A program made the position numbers and the translations under genes. DNA of 30,947 nt from Pelargonium nanum (lineage: Eukaryota; Streptophyta; Magnoliopsida; Geraniales; Geraniaceae). Under the pieces are notes generated by a model, which was not told where the DNA came from, did not search any database, and worked only from the letters and a program-made list of their open reading frames with translations. Of the stretch, positions 1 to 9,561 are shown one piece after another. The stretch is from positions 1 to 30,947 of the forward strand of contig JAYMTF010000734.1 in NCBI GenBank assembly GCA_036897485.1. Reading direction: 5' to 3'. Each line of letters starts with the position of its first letter. Positions within the stretch are counted from its first letter, which is position 1.

Positions 1-52
1 ATCCTGAGACCTCATCTCACTCACACAGCTAGAATAACCAACTGCGCCACCC
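1..52 (-). repeat. tRNA-like SINE head, cut by window edge
   Basis: Read on the minus strand, the segment starts GGGTGGCGCAGTTGG, which fits a pol III A-box (TGGCGCAGTTGG). About 26 bases later comes GGTCTCAGGAT, where a B-box (GGTTCGAATCC-like) would begin, but the window ends there. A-box to B-box spacing suits a tRNA-derived SINE. A true tRNA gene or a chance match cannot be excluded because the 3' half is missing. Confidence 0.35.
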
Positions 53-332
53 TTAGTGGTTAGTGGACTGTACGGGTTACCCTGACTCTGTTGTGGTTTG
101 GCCTCTTTAGAGCTTCTTAATATTCACTTTCAGATAAAAAAAAAATGCTTCCACTCATACCAAGCTTTTGGTAGAATAATGATTTTTTTAATCAGCAAAA
201 GTAACAATTTTATTAATGAAAGTTACCGAGAAGGGAGTGAGGTACATACACTCGAGAAGAGTGAAACATTACATTGAACAAAATGAAAATAGTGAAATTA
301 GCAAGACACAGATATTGCGAGCAGAGGAATAG

Positions 333-846
333 TCATCCAGTAGCTAAAGGACCATGAAACGGGGTCGATAGCTCTTTTGTATTTGGCTGAGATTGTGCCA
401 TGTTTTGAATCTTCGACATTTCATCTTTGATGGTTTGGGAGACGAACACATTGATGAAAAGGCGATCGGTTTTGAGGGGAAGCCAGTGGCCCGTTAAGGC
501 TAAAAAAGAATTTTTTGATGATCCATTTTTGTCCCCTGTATGAAAAAGAGGCTTGGCTTGTGAGTACGATGAGCAGACCCACAACCTTCTTCTCGTTGAT
601 GGTCATAACGTTCTTTAAGTTTTTTTCATAACATAAGAGGATATTTAACTGTGAGAATTGAGATACTCACTTTTGAGCCCCAAGTGTAAATGATGACCTA
701 TGAAAATCAAAGTTTTTGCTTTATCTTGGGTTGTTGCATTATTTCCTTCTTTTGCCATACTTTCTGAAAGTTGCACACAAAAAGTCAAGTTTCTCAACAT
801 TGAAGCTGTCAGTCTCTTCAAAATATGCTAAAGAGGCCCTTTCCAT
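333..846 (-). pseudogene. possible small three-exon gene or gene remnant
   Basis: I do not recognise this product. Three open segments join in one frame through good splice sites: 846-761 (starts MERASLAYFEETDSF, donor GTATGG), 697-671 (27 nt, acceptor TTTTCATAG, donor GTGAGTATC) and about 585-333 (ends STPFHGPLATG then TGA). The last acceptor is ambiguous (591, 588 or 585, all in the same frame). The spliced product would be about 120 residues. An AATAAA signal lies downstream at about 211-216 on the minus strand, as expected for an mRNA end. It sits just 3' of the endosulfine stop codon, so it could instead be part of a long or alternative 3' end of that gene, or a degraded fragment. The composition looks coding, but no family motif is visible. 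Confidence 0.3.
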
Positions 847-1068
847 GCCATACTCATATCTCTTTCATTTTGCATCTAGCCAATCCTCAATCAAACATAC
901 TTTTTCAATCAAGGCAAGACAGGAACATGAGCACACATATAATATGACATGTCTCAAATGTCACAAAATTCATTACATATGCTTATTCATGTAAGCATCT
1001 CGCAAGAGGTCCAACGGTCAACTTCTTACTCGAAGAAAACGAGCTGTTTGATCACAATTAAGTAATGA

Positions 1069-2546
1069 CTACTGATGGCGGCTATGATCTTCGGAAGTAT
1101 CATTACTGTTGCCATCATCTAGTGCACTGCGTTGATCCTCGCAAGGACTGTGATCCCTGCTCTGATCCTCGGAAGGACTGTGATCATGTCCATCATCATC
1201 TGCCGAAATTGGGAGGAAGGTTAAATTGGTGTTTGCGAAAAAGAAAAGAATAAATTCAAGTTTGGTGCTGTTGTGTATATGATTGCCAGTTGTATATACC
1301 TTCATCATCAGTAGGAGCATATGCTGAGCGCCTTGACCGCACTTGCTGGTGTGGTGTGGGCTGGTATTTGAATAGTGAGAAGAAGAAAAAGGGGAGAAGA
1401 AACAAGGAAAACAAAAGAGGCAAAGTTAGTCTCAAAATTAGCATATATGAGTACACACTATGCATGCACTTATTGACAATTAAAGAATTGAATGCAAATT
1501 TCCTCGTGCATAGTATAGGAGGCATCTCAATCCATCTCACTCGGTTTCTGAAAACACATTGTGATTTGTGATAGTTCCCCTAAAGGTTACACTGGGTTGG
1601 CTACTTCTTTGTCCAACTCCATCACAGACTCAGTGACTCACAATGATCTGCTCTTGGAGCAGAATCTGGATATGGATGTGGTTTGTTTATAGTCCAGGTT
1701 CAACAATCAAGCAGGCAACATGTTTAAGATATGCCAGATTATCTTTCCCCCAAATATATATATAAATGTAAAATTTCACATATTCCATAATTTTTGAATA
1801 TCCCATCTTTTGACTTGGAAATAATTAGTTATGTATACAACATGAAGAGGAAAAAAATCAGGGTGATATACCCGAACATCATACCTGTAATTTTGGGCGG
1901 AGGGCTTCAAGTGGTCCTTTCGGTTTTTGTGCCCCTTGCTATCAACAAGTTATAATAAGAGGTAGGTTAAGAAATCAAGAATTATCTCAAGGTCAACCTT
2001 TAATGCAGATTGTGATGAGGTATTTTAAGTTCCGAACATAGTCTAATTTCTAAAAATTTACCTTTCCCAATGCCCAGTCAGCAGAGTCGAAATAGGCACG
2101 TTCATGGTCCTAGTACAAAATGTGGGTTGTTATTTAGTCTCAACTTCGTAAGATTGTAAACAAGACTGCATTAGAGAGAAGAGTGTTAATGACCTTGGAA
2201 ATAAGTGGAGGCTTCTTTGGTATTATTCCTCCATACTTTTTCTTGATAGTTGCCTCCTGTGGAAAAGAGATTGTATAGGAAGATGTAAACAGGAGTCATT
2301 CTACTGATACATCTAGACGAGCAATGGAGCAGTGCAGTTTTCATTCTTCAGAAACTCAGATGAGTAACCTCACATTTCAGTCTCTATCAAATGGAATCGA
2401 GCACATACCTCTTCCTGGGTTGAAGGCATAGGATTTTCACTATTTTCAACAGTATCTTTTGGGTCTTCCATGGAGATGTCACCCTCTCCTTGAAGATTGT
2501 CAGAAGGCTCCTGCTTTTTCACATCTTCAATGGTAGCACCTGACAT
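1069..2546 (-). CDS. endosulfine / ARPP19-family phosphoprotein
   Basis: Small acidic phosphoprotein of the endosulfine/ARPP19 family. In animals and yeast, a Greatwall/Rim15-type kinase phosphorylates the conserved Ser and the product inhibits PP2A-B55; the plant role is inferred by homology. Six coding exons keep frame: 2546-2409, 2256-2194, 2109-2062, 1938-1885, 1360-1300 and 1199-1069, giving 164 residues. The signature FDSADW lies at about residues 74-79 (animal form FDSGDY), preceded by the conserved KYGGIIPKKPPLISK stretch. The N terminus is MSGATIEDVKKQEP. The C-terminal exon is longer than I expect from plant homologues and holds a 10-residue tandem repeat (DHSPSEDQSR/DHSPCEDQRS) from a 30-bp duplication. 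A 5'-UTR acceptor at 2572/2573 suggests an upstream non-coding exon near 4.2 kb, so the 5' intron is about 1.6 kb. Confidence 0.9.
1133..1190. repeat. 30-bp tandem duplication in endosulfine last exon
   Basis: TGATCCTCGCAAGGACTGTG at 1133 recurs at 1163 as TGATCCTCGGAAGGACTGTG, an offset of exactly 30 nt, so the reading frame is kept and ten residues are added. Confidence 0.8.
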
Positions 2547-2572
2547 TTTATGTGTTTTTTCTCAGGAAACAG

Positions 2573-4177
2573 CTGCAATAAGACAAATTACTAAATCAGT
2601 TACAACTCCCTGCACTACACATACATAGGTATATATCTTTCCATTTAGAGATTACATGTAGTCCTCTCATTCACCTTTCATCATCATACCCATTACACTT
2701 GCGTTACAAACTTTGGGTCTAAGTTCTGACAACATAGCTTTTTGGCTGTTAAGAATGATTGTCTTTATTATTCGGTAAATACATTTTTCCTATGCATTGA
2801 CTGATATACTATGATTTTGAATTACTCCAACTTGATGTCCAATTTATCCTTCTAGTCTGAACCCTCAACTCCCAATTTGGTAGGACGAAATAATTGAAGA
2901 AACTAAAAGGGGTAGGAAGGACTGCCTCCTCTTAATGTGTGTGGTCATCAATGGCAGAATGGAGACATCGAACACCATGAACCATTGGTGGGATCAGACT
3001 GAACAAAAAGATTTTATTGAAAAAATAGAAACCACCCTTGGAAGAGCCATTCTGGCTTCGAAGGGAGTGAAGGACTTTTACATAATAGATGATTGTTCAG
3101 CACTTTCAATCAACAGTGCCAATCCCCCAAGCCAAAGAGAAAAATTATTGTCTATACTTCCCACCAACCAACACGGCCAATCCTGATGTTTGTTCAGGGA
3201 ACTAAGTGCATGCGATCTTTCTATATATCTTCTAGCACTGAATCTCAGCTGTTTTTCACCCCCTCCTTAATATAGCAAACTCAACCCTATATATATATAT
3301 ATATAATGTAAGACTACACATTGGTTTGGAGCTTTTTCTGTCCTAATCATCAGCCTATTTGTAGCAATACGTTTCCTACATGACTGTTGATGGCATTGAA
3401 TGCCCTTCTTAATGCCTATTCCCTATCTTTTGCACCAAGCAAGATAAACTATATAGTTGATCATGAATAGTCTAATAAAAGTTGCTAGACCAGCTCAAAT
3501 TTTACTAATACTATCAAATTCAAAAGTTCAATGAGCAGCATTAATAATTCCAGGCCAATTGCAAATATTGCAGAGACCATCGACACAATACAAGCAATGC
3601 TTCTGTAGTTACTCTGTATAGAAGGTTTAGAATTCCCGTTAATACATCCATGAACACAATTCATGCTTATATAGCAGTACAGCAAAAAAAGAAAAAAAAA
3701 ATTCAATAACCATCATACTCCACACTACAGATTCAGCTCTTCTAAGCATTCTTTTAGATAAAAGAGACACAATGCTGTAAAATTAAAATTGGTGCAACTA
3801 AAATCAAAACCACACATGGGTCATTCATATGATCCAACATAAAAACAAGTGAAAACAATACCATACATAATATAACTACAAACAAAAATGTCCCAATTAG
3901 AAATTTTCAATCACTGGCCATCACTCAGGCCAGAATCAGAATTACACCATATCTACTATCGCATAGGATTGCTCTAGACTCGCATTTTCACAGATCACTC
4001 GAAACAGAAAACCAAGCACGACCCACATAAGATAATTTGATATATAACAATTTACAATTACTTGACATTGTTGCAAAACATAAAAATTTGAGATTCGAAT
4101 CAAATTGATGAATGAAATATATACATAAAAGGCTGTTGAGAAGAAAGAAAGGATGGTTGAGGTGGTTGGGATCGGAC
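2573..4177 (-). other. probable 5'-UTR intron of the endosulfine gene
   Basis: The acceptor TTATTGCAG ends at 2573 on the minus strand and leads into a short leader before the ATG at 2546. A donor AACATTCAG|GTCCGA fits at 4178/4177; an alternative strong donor TTCTG|GTAAGG lies at 4235/4234. The interval is AT-rich with a (TA)n microsatellite near 3288-3305. It holds an unexplained plus-strand open frame at about 2889-3186 and otherwise no gene I can support. Confidence 0.5.
3288..3305. repeat. (TA)n microsatellite
   Basis: Uninterrupted alternating TA run of about nine units within the presumed 5'-UTR intron of the endosulfine gene. Confidence 0.85.
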
Positions 4178-4330
4178 CTGAATGTTGATGAGCAGAATTG
4201 GGAGATCGGTTGGAGATGGAGTCTTCTTCCTTACCAGAATTCACCGCCTTCTCTCACACTCAATTCTCTAAATCAAAGCGTTACAGTACAGTACAGCCGT
4301 CAACTATACGCACAGCACATTCTCTGATAA

Positions 4331-4395
4331 TGGGCCATTCAGCCCAACTTTTGAGTCTAAGTAAGTTTTATTATAAATATTTGGGCCGAAGCCCA
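4331..4395 (-). promoter_or_regulatory. site II (TGGGCC) cluster upstream of endosulfine gene
   Basis: TGGGCC occurs at 4331-4336 and 4382-4387, each followed closely by an inverted GCCCA. Such site II elements bind TCP factors and are typical of plant growth and cell-cycle promoters. They lie just upstream of the presumed first exon (ending at 4178 or 4235). Confidence 0.5.
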
Positions 4396-4499
4396 AAATC
4401 AAGATACTGATATGAATGGGTGAATGAAATTGTGATCCAAATGTTTTTTTTTCTCAAAAACATTTTGGAACTTCTTGGTCCCGCCGGTATTATTATTTT

Positions 4500-5055
4500 A
4501 TTTTTAAATTTTTTTGAGTTAAAAAAAAACAATTTTATTGGATCAAGTCATTCTCCAAGAGAGTTACAATCAATAAAAAAATCCGAAGGTCAATCCAACT
4601 ATCAAAGTCTGACATAGAAATCGCAGACTAAGCAAGCGCTCGAGTCACAAAATAGCAGACTCACTAACAGAAACCAAGAAAACTACCTGAGATGAGTCGG
4701 ATGTCTCTGAAAGCCAAACTAAAGGCACTGGCACCGGAAGCCTCCCCTTCGATCTGAATCAAGTGAGCCACTCCTCCAACTCGAACTCCACTGTGACGTA
4801 ACAATCACCTTCACCTACTGACCGGAGAAAGCCACCGCCGCACAAAACAACTAAAAAAACCAAACTTACCCTCATGACAAGAAATCTAAAACTCACCGTC
4901 CTAATGAGAAAGCCCTTTGTTTTTCTCAAAAGGATCTGAGTTTATTCAATAAGAGATGATTAAACCACCGTCGGTCAAAAAAGACCGGCGGTGGTTAAAA
5001 GAAAATTTATGGACGAAGAACTAGAGGGGGCTAGGGTTTTCAGAGAGAAATGAAG
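4500..5055 (-). mobile_element. LINE-like retroelement remnant
   Basis: Read on the minus strand, the segment opens with CTCTCTGAAAACCCTAGCCCC, like the 5' ends of many plant LINE/retroelement leaders. It then runs GC-richer than its surroundings and finishes near an AATAAAATTG T-run. No reverse-transcriptase frame remains. Target-site duplications were not found, so the assignment is by texture only. Confidence 0.3.
4963..4996. repeat. 14-bp hairpin with A6 loop
   Basis: AACCACCGTCGGTC at 4963-4976, loop AAAAAA, then GACCGGCGGTGGTT at 4983-4996. Thirteen of fourteen positions pair and the remaining one is a G:T-type mismatch. It lies near the start of the LINE-like segment on the minus strand. 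Confidence 0.75.
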
Positions 5056-5844
5056 TATTTTAATTTAAATTAATGCTCTTACAAAATGCATTTTTCAATT
5101 AGAAATAATTACACGTACCTATCCTGTCAGAATATCTATAAAAAAAATACAGGATATTCAGGTGCAAAATGTGTCAAGCACATAATATATACATGTAATT
5201 ATCCCTAAATATTATCTTGACATGTCAGCACCACATGCGAAAACAAAAAATTAAATAAAGTTTTTATATGTCATGTTAGTGTCCTACTCATCAAAGTTAA
5301 CATTATTTTAACTCCAACTAGCGGTAGAGACTAAATTGACCCATATTCTTAAAGTTTATAGACCTAAGTGACTTATTCAGAGTTTAAGGACTAAATCGGT
5401 GACTTTCTACAAATTCAAAGACCTTTTTAACTTTAATATTATTTAATTAGACTTTTAACTCATGTTATTTTTATTTACAGTTACTCTGACAAGGGAGTAC
5501 AAATATCATTTAGTATTTGTTTATTATTGTTATCATTGTTAGTAGTTTAGGGTAGTAGTTATACAACTATTTTAGGATAAGATTTAGTTTAGTTATGGGT
5601 TGGTTTTATTTTGAGCAAATAGTGTAGTATGGTTTGTTGTGGATGATATTGAAAATTCAGATTTGATTGTGATCTATTTCTAATTTCTTCTTCTTCTTTC
5701 TCTATTCGTCTATAATTCTCCCATTTCGTTTGAATTTTATATCTTCTTCTCATTCTTCTTAATTTTTTGTATTATTTCTTCATAATTTTTCTGATTTCAA
5801 TATTCGCCTACATCACACTTCAAAAGTAAATTCTTGTTTTGCAG

Positions 5845-5973
5845 ATCCATGGGACACTGAGATATGCTGTTGGAATTGCTGGAGTGACAACTATGTGTGA
5901 CGGTTTATATATTTTCTCTTGCAATATGTGCGACAGTACGACACTTAGACAATTATTGCACCCCGCGTGCTAG
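5845..5973 (+). pseudogene. exon-like fragment, unknown origin
   Basis: After TTGTTTTGCAG the sequence stays open for 43 codons (starts IHGTLRYAVGIAGVTTM) and ends with TAG at 5971-5973. A long pyrimidine-rich tract precedes it. I do not recognise the protein and see no partner exons, so a captured gene fragment or a chance frame are both possible. Confidence 0.2.
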
Positions 5974-6970
5974 TATAAGTCAGTCTTTTCACCTGCAAAC
6001 TAATAAGCGAGCACAAAATAGTAAAATATAAATGAAATGCAAAAAAGGAAGATTATTTTACACAAAAGATGTTTACAAAATGCAAAATGAGGCCCCCACT
6101 TATTTATACTAGGGATAGAATGCTAGAATTAACAGTATATAAACGTAATCAATGGGCAAGATTTGTCATCTAGAGATTTCCTACTCTTCTAGCAAATATC
6201 ACATGACTCTATAATAATCAAGAAATATCCTAGAAAAGGTAAATGAAAGTTTTTAGAAAGTTTTACAAGTTTAGGGCAATTTGCATATTTTATGGTTCCT
6301 TGGTAGGGCTTGCACAAATTGGGCCTTATATTTGGGTTTGATCTTCTCGGGTAACCATTTTGCACATGACATTAACATGTGCAAGTCTTGCGTTTTACCG
6401 ATCTATTCAAGCCTTTCTGAATTCTACCATATGTGCAGGTGTTGCTTTTTGGTCATCTGGTCAGAAGTTTGTGTCACGTACATCCAGTCCGTAACAAATA
6501 ATGTTGATAGTCCATGGACATGCACTATTTGCACATTAATCCACCTAGTCCTTAAAATGCACACTTGATCCAAAACCTGTTTTCTACTCTTCTTTCCTGT
6601 AACTTTTGACCATGTCCTGTTCTCTAACTCATTTGACAAAATAATATTCTCTATTATTTATACGAGTCCATATAAAGCTCCAGGTATTGGTGGCCAACCA
6701 GTTTTTTATCAAGCAAATTGGGACTGTGACACCATTTCAATCTTATCATATTACCAAAAGGAGATAAGTTTGATTTAAGCAACACACATTAGTCCATATA
6801 TGTAGGGTTGTAAAACTGCATCATGTTTTGTATTTAGTAAGTAAAATGTTGCAGTCAATGACATGATCAACTTGGATTAGTCAAGCAACCAAAACCTAAT
6901 CTCCACTTAAATTGATCTGCATTGGTGGGTACCTTCAGATGCTCCAAATTTGCTTCCCTACAATTATATG

Positions 6971-6978
6971 TATAAATG
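6971..6978 (+). promoter_or_regulatory. TATA box of the CASP-like gene
   Basis: TATAAATG lies 105 bases before the ATG at 7076, a normal distance for a plant TATA box with a leader of about 70 nt. Confidence 0.5.
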
Positions 6979-7075
6979 CATGACATTCCCATATCTCTCT
7001 AGCAACCAAACTTCAGCTCAGAGCAACATATAGCAGGATCCAATATACTGATAGAGCTCAAAAGTCACCAAGAAA

Positions 7076-8144
7076 ATGAAAGAAAATGGAAAAAAGGAAG
7101 GAGAAGCAGCATCTGAGGCAGGTGAATCTCCCAGTCCTAACAAGCTGGACTCGGGGTCAAAACCCGGCATTAGAGCTCTCTCTATGCTAGACTTGATTCT
7201 CCGTTCTCTCGCGGCCATAGGAGTCCTGGGAAGTGCACTGGCCATGGGAAAAACCAGCCAAACTCTTCCTTTTTCCACAAATTCCACCCAATTCAGGGCC
7301 GATTATGATGACATCCCCACGCTCACGTAAGTGTCATAGTCTTGCTCGTTCCTATTAGTAAGTAATGTATATATGTTAGAGAACCAACTCAACTAAAAGA
7401 TCAAGGTTGCAGTTGAAATTAATTCTCATTTAGTCTTGCTCGTTCCTATTAGTACTCACGTAAGTGTTATAGTCTTGCTCGTTTCAATTAGCAAGTAATG
7501 TATATCTGTTAGAGAACCAACTAAACTAAAGATTTGAACTTGTGACTTCAGATTCTGATAGCATGTTAGAGAACCAACTCAACTAAAAGCTCAATCTTGT
7601 AGTTTGAAGTTCTCATTTATTCTTTTAATATTATATTCCAACAACATCATTTCGAGTTTTCAACATGAATACTAATTTGTCGTCGGTATCTGTCAAACAG
7701 GTTCTTTCTGATAGCAAACTCAATTGTGTGTGCCTATGTTGTTGTGATCTCTATCCCCTTATCAATCTTGAACATCATCAAGAATGCATCAAAGAATAGT
7801 AGGATACTTTTGGTCATCCTAGATACAGTAAGCAACTTGTTTATATGTTATGCACATGAAATCTATGTGATCAAGAGCAAAAATACAATAAATTACCTTA
7901 ACATGACATTGTTAACATGTTTTTGCAGGTCATGCTGTCTCTTCTCACTTCTAGTGCTGCTGCAGCAGCTGCCATTGCTTACCTTGCACACAAAGGGAAC
8001 TCCCAAGCCAATTGGCTTCCATTTTGCCAACAATACAACTCCTTCTGTTCGCGCATTTCTGGGGCTCTCGTTGGCTCTTTTGGCGCTGTGCTCGTGCTTA
8101 TGACGCTCATTATCACATTATCTATCACTATCTCTCGATGCTAG
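7076..8144 (+). CDS. CASP-like four-helix membrane protein
   Basis: Member of the CASP/CASP-like (MARVEL-related) family. CASPs scaffold the lignin-depositing membrane domain of the Casparian strip; CASP-like members are plasma-membrane proteins of mostly unknown role. Three exons (7076-7326, 7701-7827, 7929-8144) give 197 residues with intact frame. Helix 1 (about 34-58) carries the conserved Arg43, helix 3 the conserved Asp125, and the second outer loop has Trp155, Cys159 and Cys166. The first outer loop reads TLPFSTNSTQF rather than the ETLPFFTQFFQF of true CASPs, so I favour a CASP-like protein (subgroup 1) over a Casparian-strip CASP. The N terminus is polar and acidic. Intron 1 contains a tandem duplication that copied the donor site. 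Neighbour PnsL2 is convergent. Confidence 0.88.
7322..7560 (+). repeat. tandem duplication including a splice donor
   Basis: CTCACGTAAGTGTCATAGTC at 7322 recurs at 7455 as CTCACGTAAGTGTTATAGTC, an offset of 133 bp. The match continues through GTTAGAGAACCAACT. The copied part starts in the last coding bases of exon 1, so a second CAC|GTAAGTG donor exists at 7459/7460. A third partial copy of GTTAGAGAACCAACTCAACT follows near 7566. Confidence 0.8.
7530..7600 (-). mobile_element. retroelement or SINE footprint in intron 1
   Basis: Read on the minus strand: CTAACATGCTATCAGAATC followed by GTCACAAGTTCAAATC. This resembles the widespread plant phrase containing TGGTATCAGAGC (complementary to initiator tRNA-Met) and a B-box-like GTTCAAATC. 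It is too decayed to assign to a family. Confidence 0.35.
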
Positions 8145-8555
8145 CTAATCGTTATAAGTGCTAATTACAATCACATCGTAGCAAAATTGATCTATATATA
8201 ATTGGTACATCATTGTATCTAAGTGACAGTCTTTTATTCATGTCTAAATTCTAATACAAATATTAGTTATCTTCAATTACTATTCTGCATCTCCAGTCTG
8301 CTCTTAATATCTACCAAAAACTTCAATTTTTAGGGGCTCTGGTTTTTACTCTACTACAATAGTCCTAAAATTTCTGCATCTTTTACACAAAAAGTAACCA
8401 TTTGTGCAACAAAATGAACATAAATCCTTGAAATTCAATAGGTTAACCATCATATATATGTACTGATTGAATAAACATCTGGAAATTTTCATTTAATTAC
8501 AATAACATACAGAAAAATTAAAAACCATCATATTTATAAGCAGAGCCTAATTGCA
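8145..8555. other. convergent 3' intergenic region
   Basis: AT-rich spacer holding the 3' UTRs of the CASP-like gene (plus) and PnsL2 (minus). I see no further gene or repeat in it. Confidence 0.7.
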
Positions 8556-9561
8556 CTACAATAATGCTACAACCCTATCTATTGATTCCAATGTCTTCTC
8601 ATAAAACAAGTATGATTCATACACTTTTGGCGTCCGAACATAATGATCAAACTGCAAAAAGAAAAAGAAAAAAACAATCAAAACAAAATAAATGCAACAC
8701 ACTTTAAGCCAACATGAAACACTAATCATGATCAATTCCAAGATTATTGGACCCAAAAGAACATCTATGTTGCATATACAGACATTCTCATCTTCTCAAC
8801 GCACTCGTGTTCGATAACTATCAAACACTTGGACACTCAGACACTCTTGATACGTGTTTCCCAATTTATAAATAATATTTTTATGGTACCTTACGTTTTC
8901 TATAAACATATTGATTGAACGAGTTCCACTCTAGAACACATTTACAAACATGAGTTGATACACCTTATATGCACTAATATGAACAATATAAATTATCATT
9001 TTTTATTTGTGTCGTGTCCCGTGTCTCTTACTCGTGTCTATGCAACATAGAAGAACATAACAGAATAGAACGTACCTCGGCCATGTTATCGACCAATTCA
9101 TTTGCCATTTTAACAAAGTCCTTGCGGCGGCCTTGGGGAATTGTAGAAAATGCGTTTTTCAAGTCTTGGCTAAGGTACGATTGTTTCACTCTTATGTAAA
9201 ATATGACATACCTCCAAGACATGGTGTCTATCATCTCCCTCAGGCTGTGCAGTCCCTCGGCGGTCTGCCGGATTCTGGCCACCGCATCTTCCGGCGACAG
9301 CCCCGGCATGAAGAACTTTTCGAGCATGAACGATCGTGTGCCCCATTTCTGTTCTTCCTGATCAGCTAGTGATGCCTGCGGAGTGGTGGCATGTAGCCCC
9401 ACTAGTCCCACCGAGGTGGCCAAAAATGTTGTTATTAATTTTCTTCTGCTGGCCACATTTTCTCCGGACGATGCTGCTCGAACTATTTGCTGCCGGCGGT
9501 GAGTTTGGGGTGTCGCGGCCGCGTGAGCGCGGAGGAGCACGGTGGCGGAGGAGCTGCTCAT
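8556..9561 (-). CDS. PNSL2: PsbQ-like NDH lumenal subunit PnsL2 (PQL1)
   Basis: Chloroplast thylakoid-lumen PsbQ-like protein. PnsL2 belongs to subcomplex L of the NDH complex, which joins photosystem I and drives cyclic electron flow. Two exons, 9561-9076 and 8651-8556, meet in phase 0 and give 193 residues. The N terminus is a bipartite transit peptide: a Ser/Ala-rich stroma signal, then twin arginine Arg39-Arg40, a hydrophobic stretch and a cleavage-like ASLA|D at 66/67, as for Tat-routed lumen proteins. The mature part is a four-helix PsbQ fold with FFMPGLSPEDAVARIRQTAE, MSWRYVIFYIR and the C-terminal YVRTPKVYESYLFYEKTL. The choice of PnsL2 over the related PQL3 is from remembered sequence and is less certain. 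It is divergent from the Mpo1-like gene across 610 bp that hold a hAT MITE. Confidence 0.82.

Larger units (their letters stand above)
5056..7075. other. intergenic, transposon-derived and AT-rich
   Basis: No complete gene is visible. At 5310-5430 there are degenerate phrases of the GACTAAATTGACC type that are common in decayed plant retroelements. At 5845-5973 a 43-codon open stretch follows a good acceptor (TTGTTTTGCAG). At about 6099-6108 the minus strand reads TATAAATAAG before a G-rich run, as in LTR promoters, so 5990-6600 may be a decayed LTR. The last 100 bases are the CASP-like promoter and leader. Confidence 0.45.

Noticed and set aside
716..994. 92-codon plus-strand frame
   Set aside because: It is the complement of the better-supported minus-strand exon candidate at 761-846 and has low-complexity composition.
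3485..3706. 73-codon minus-strand frame with a signal-peptide-like start
   Set aside because: It begins in a T-run inside the presumed 5'-UTR intron and has no coding look beyond hydrophobic, low-complexity sequence.
4963..4996. Hairpin as a bacterial-type terminator
   Set aside because: The window is a nuclear plant genome; the stem followed by A-rich DNA has no such role there.
6281..6568. 95-codon plus-strand frame
   Set aside because: Cys/His-rich by chance; it lies in decayed repeat-like sequence with no homologue I recognise and no splice context.
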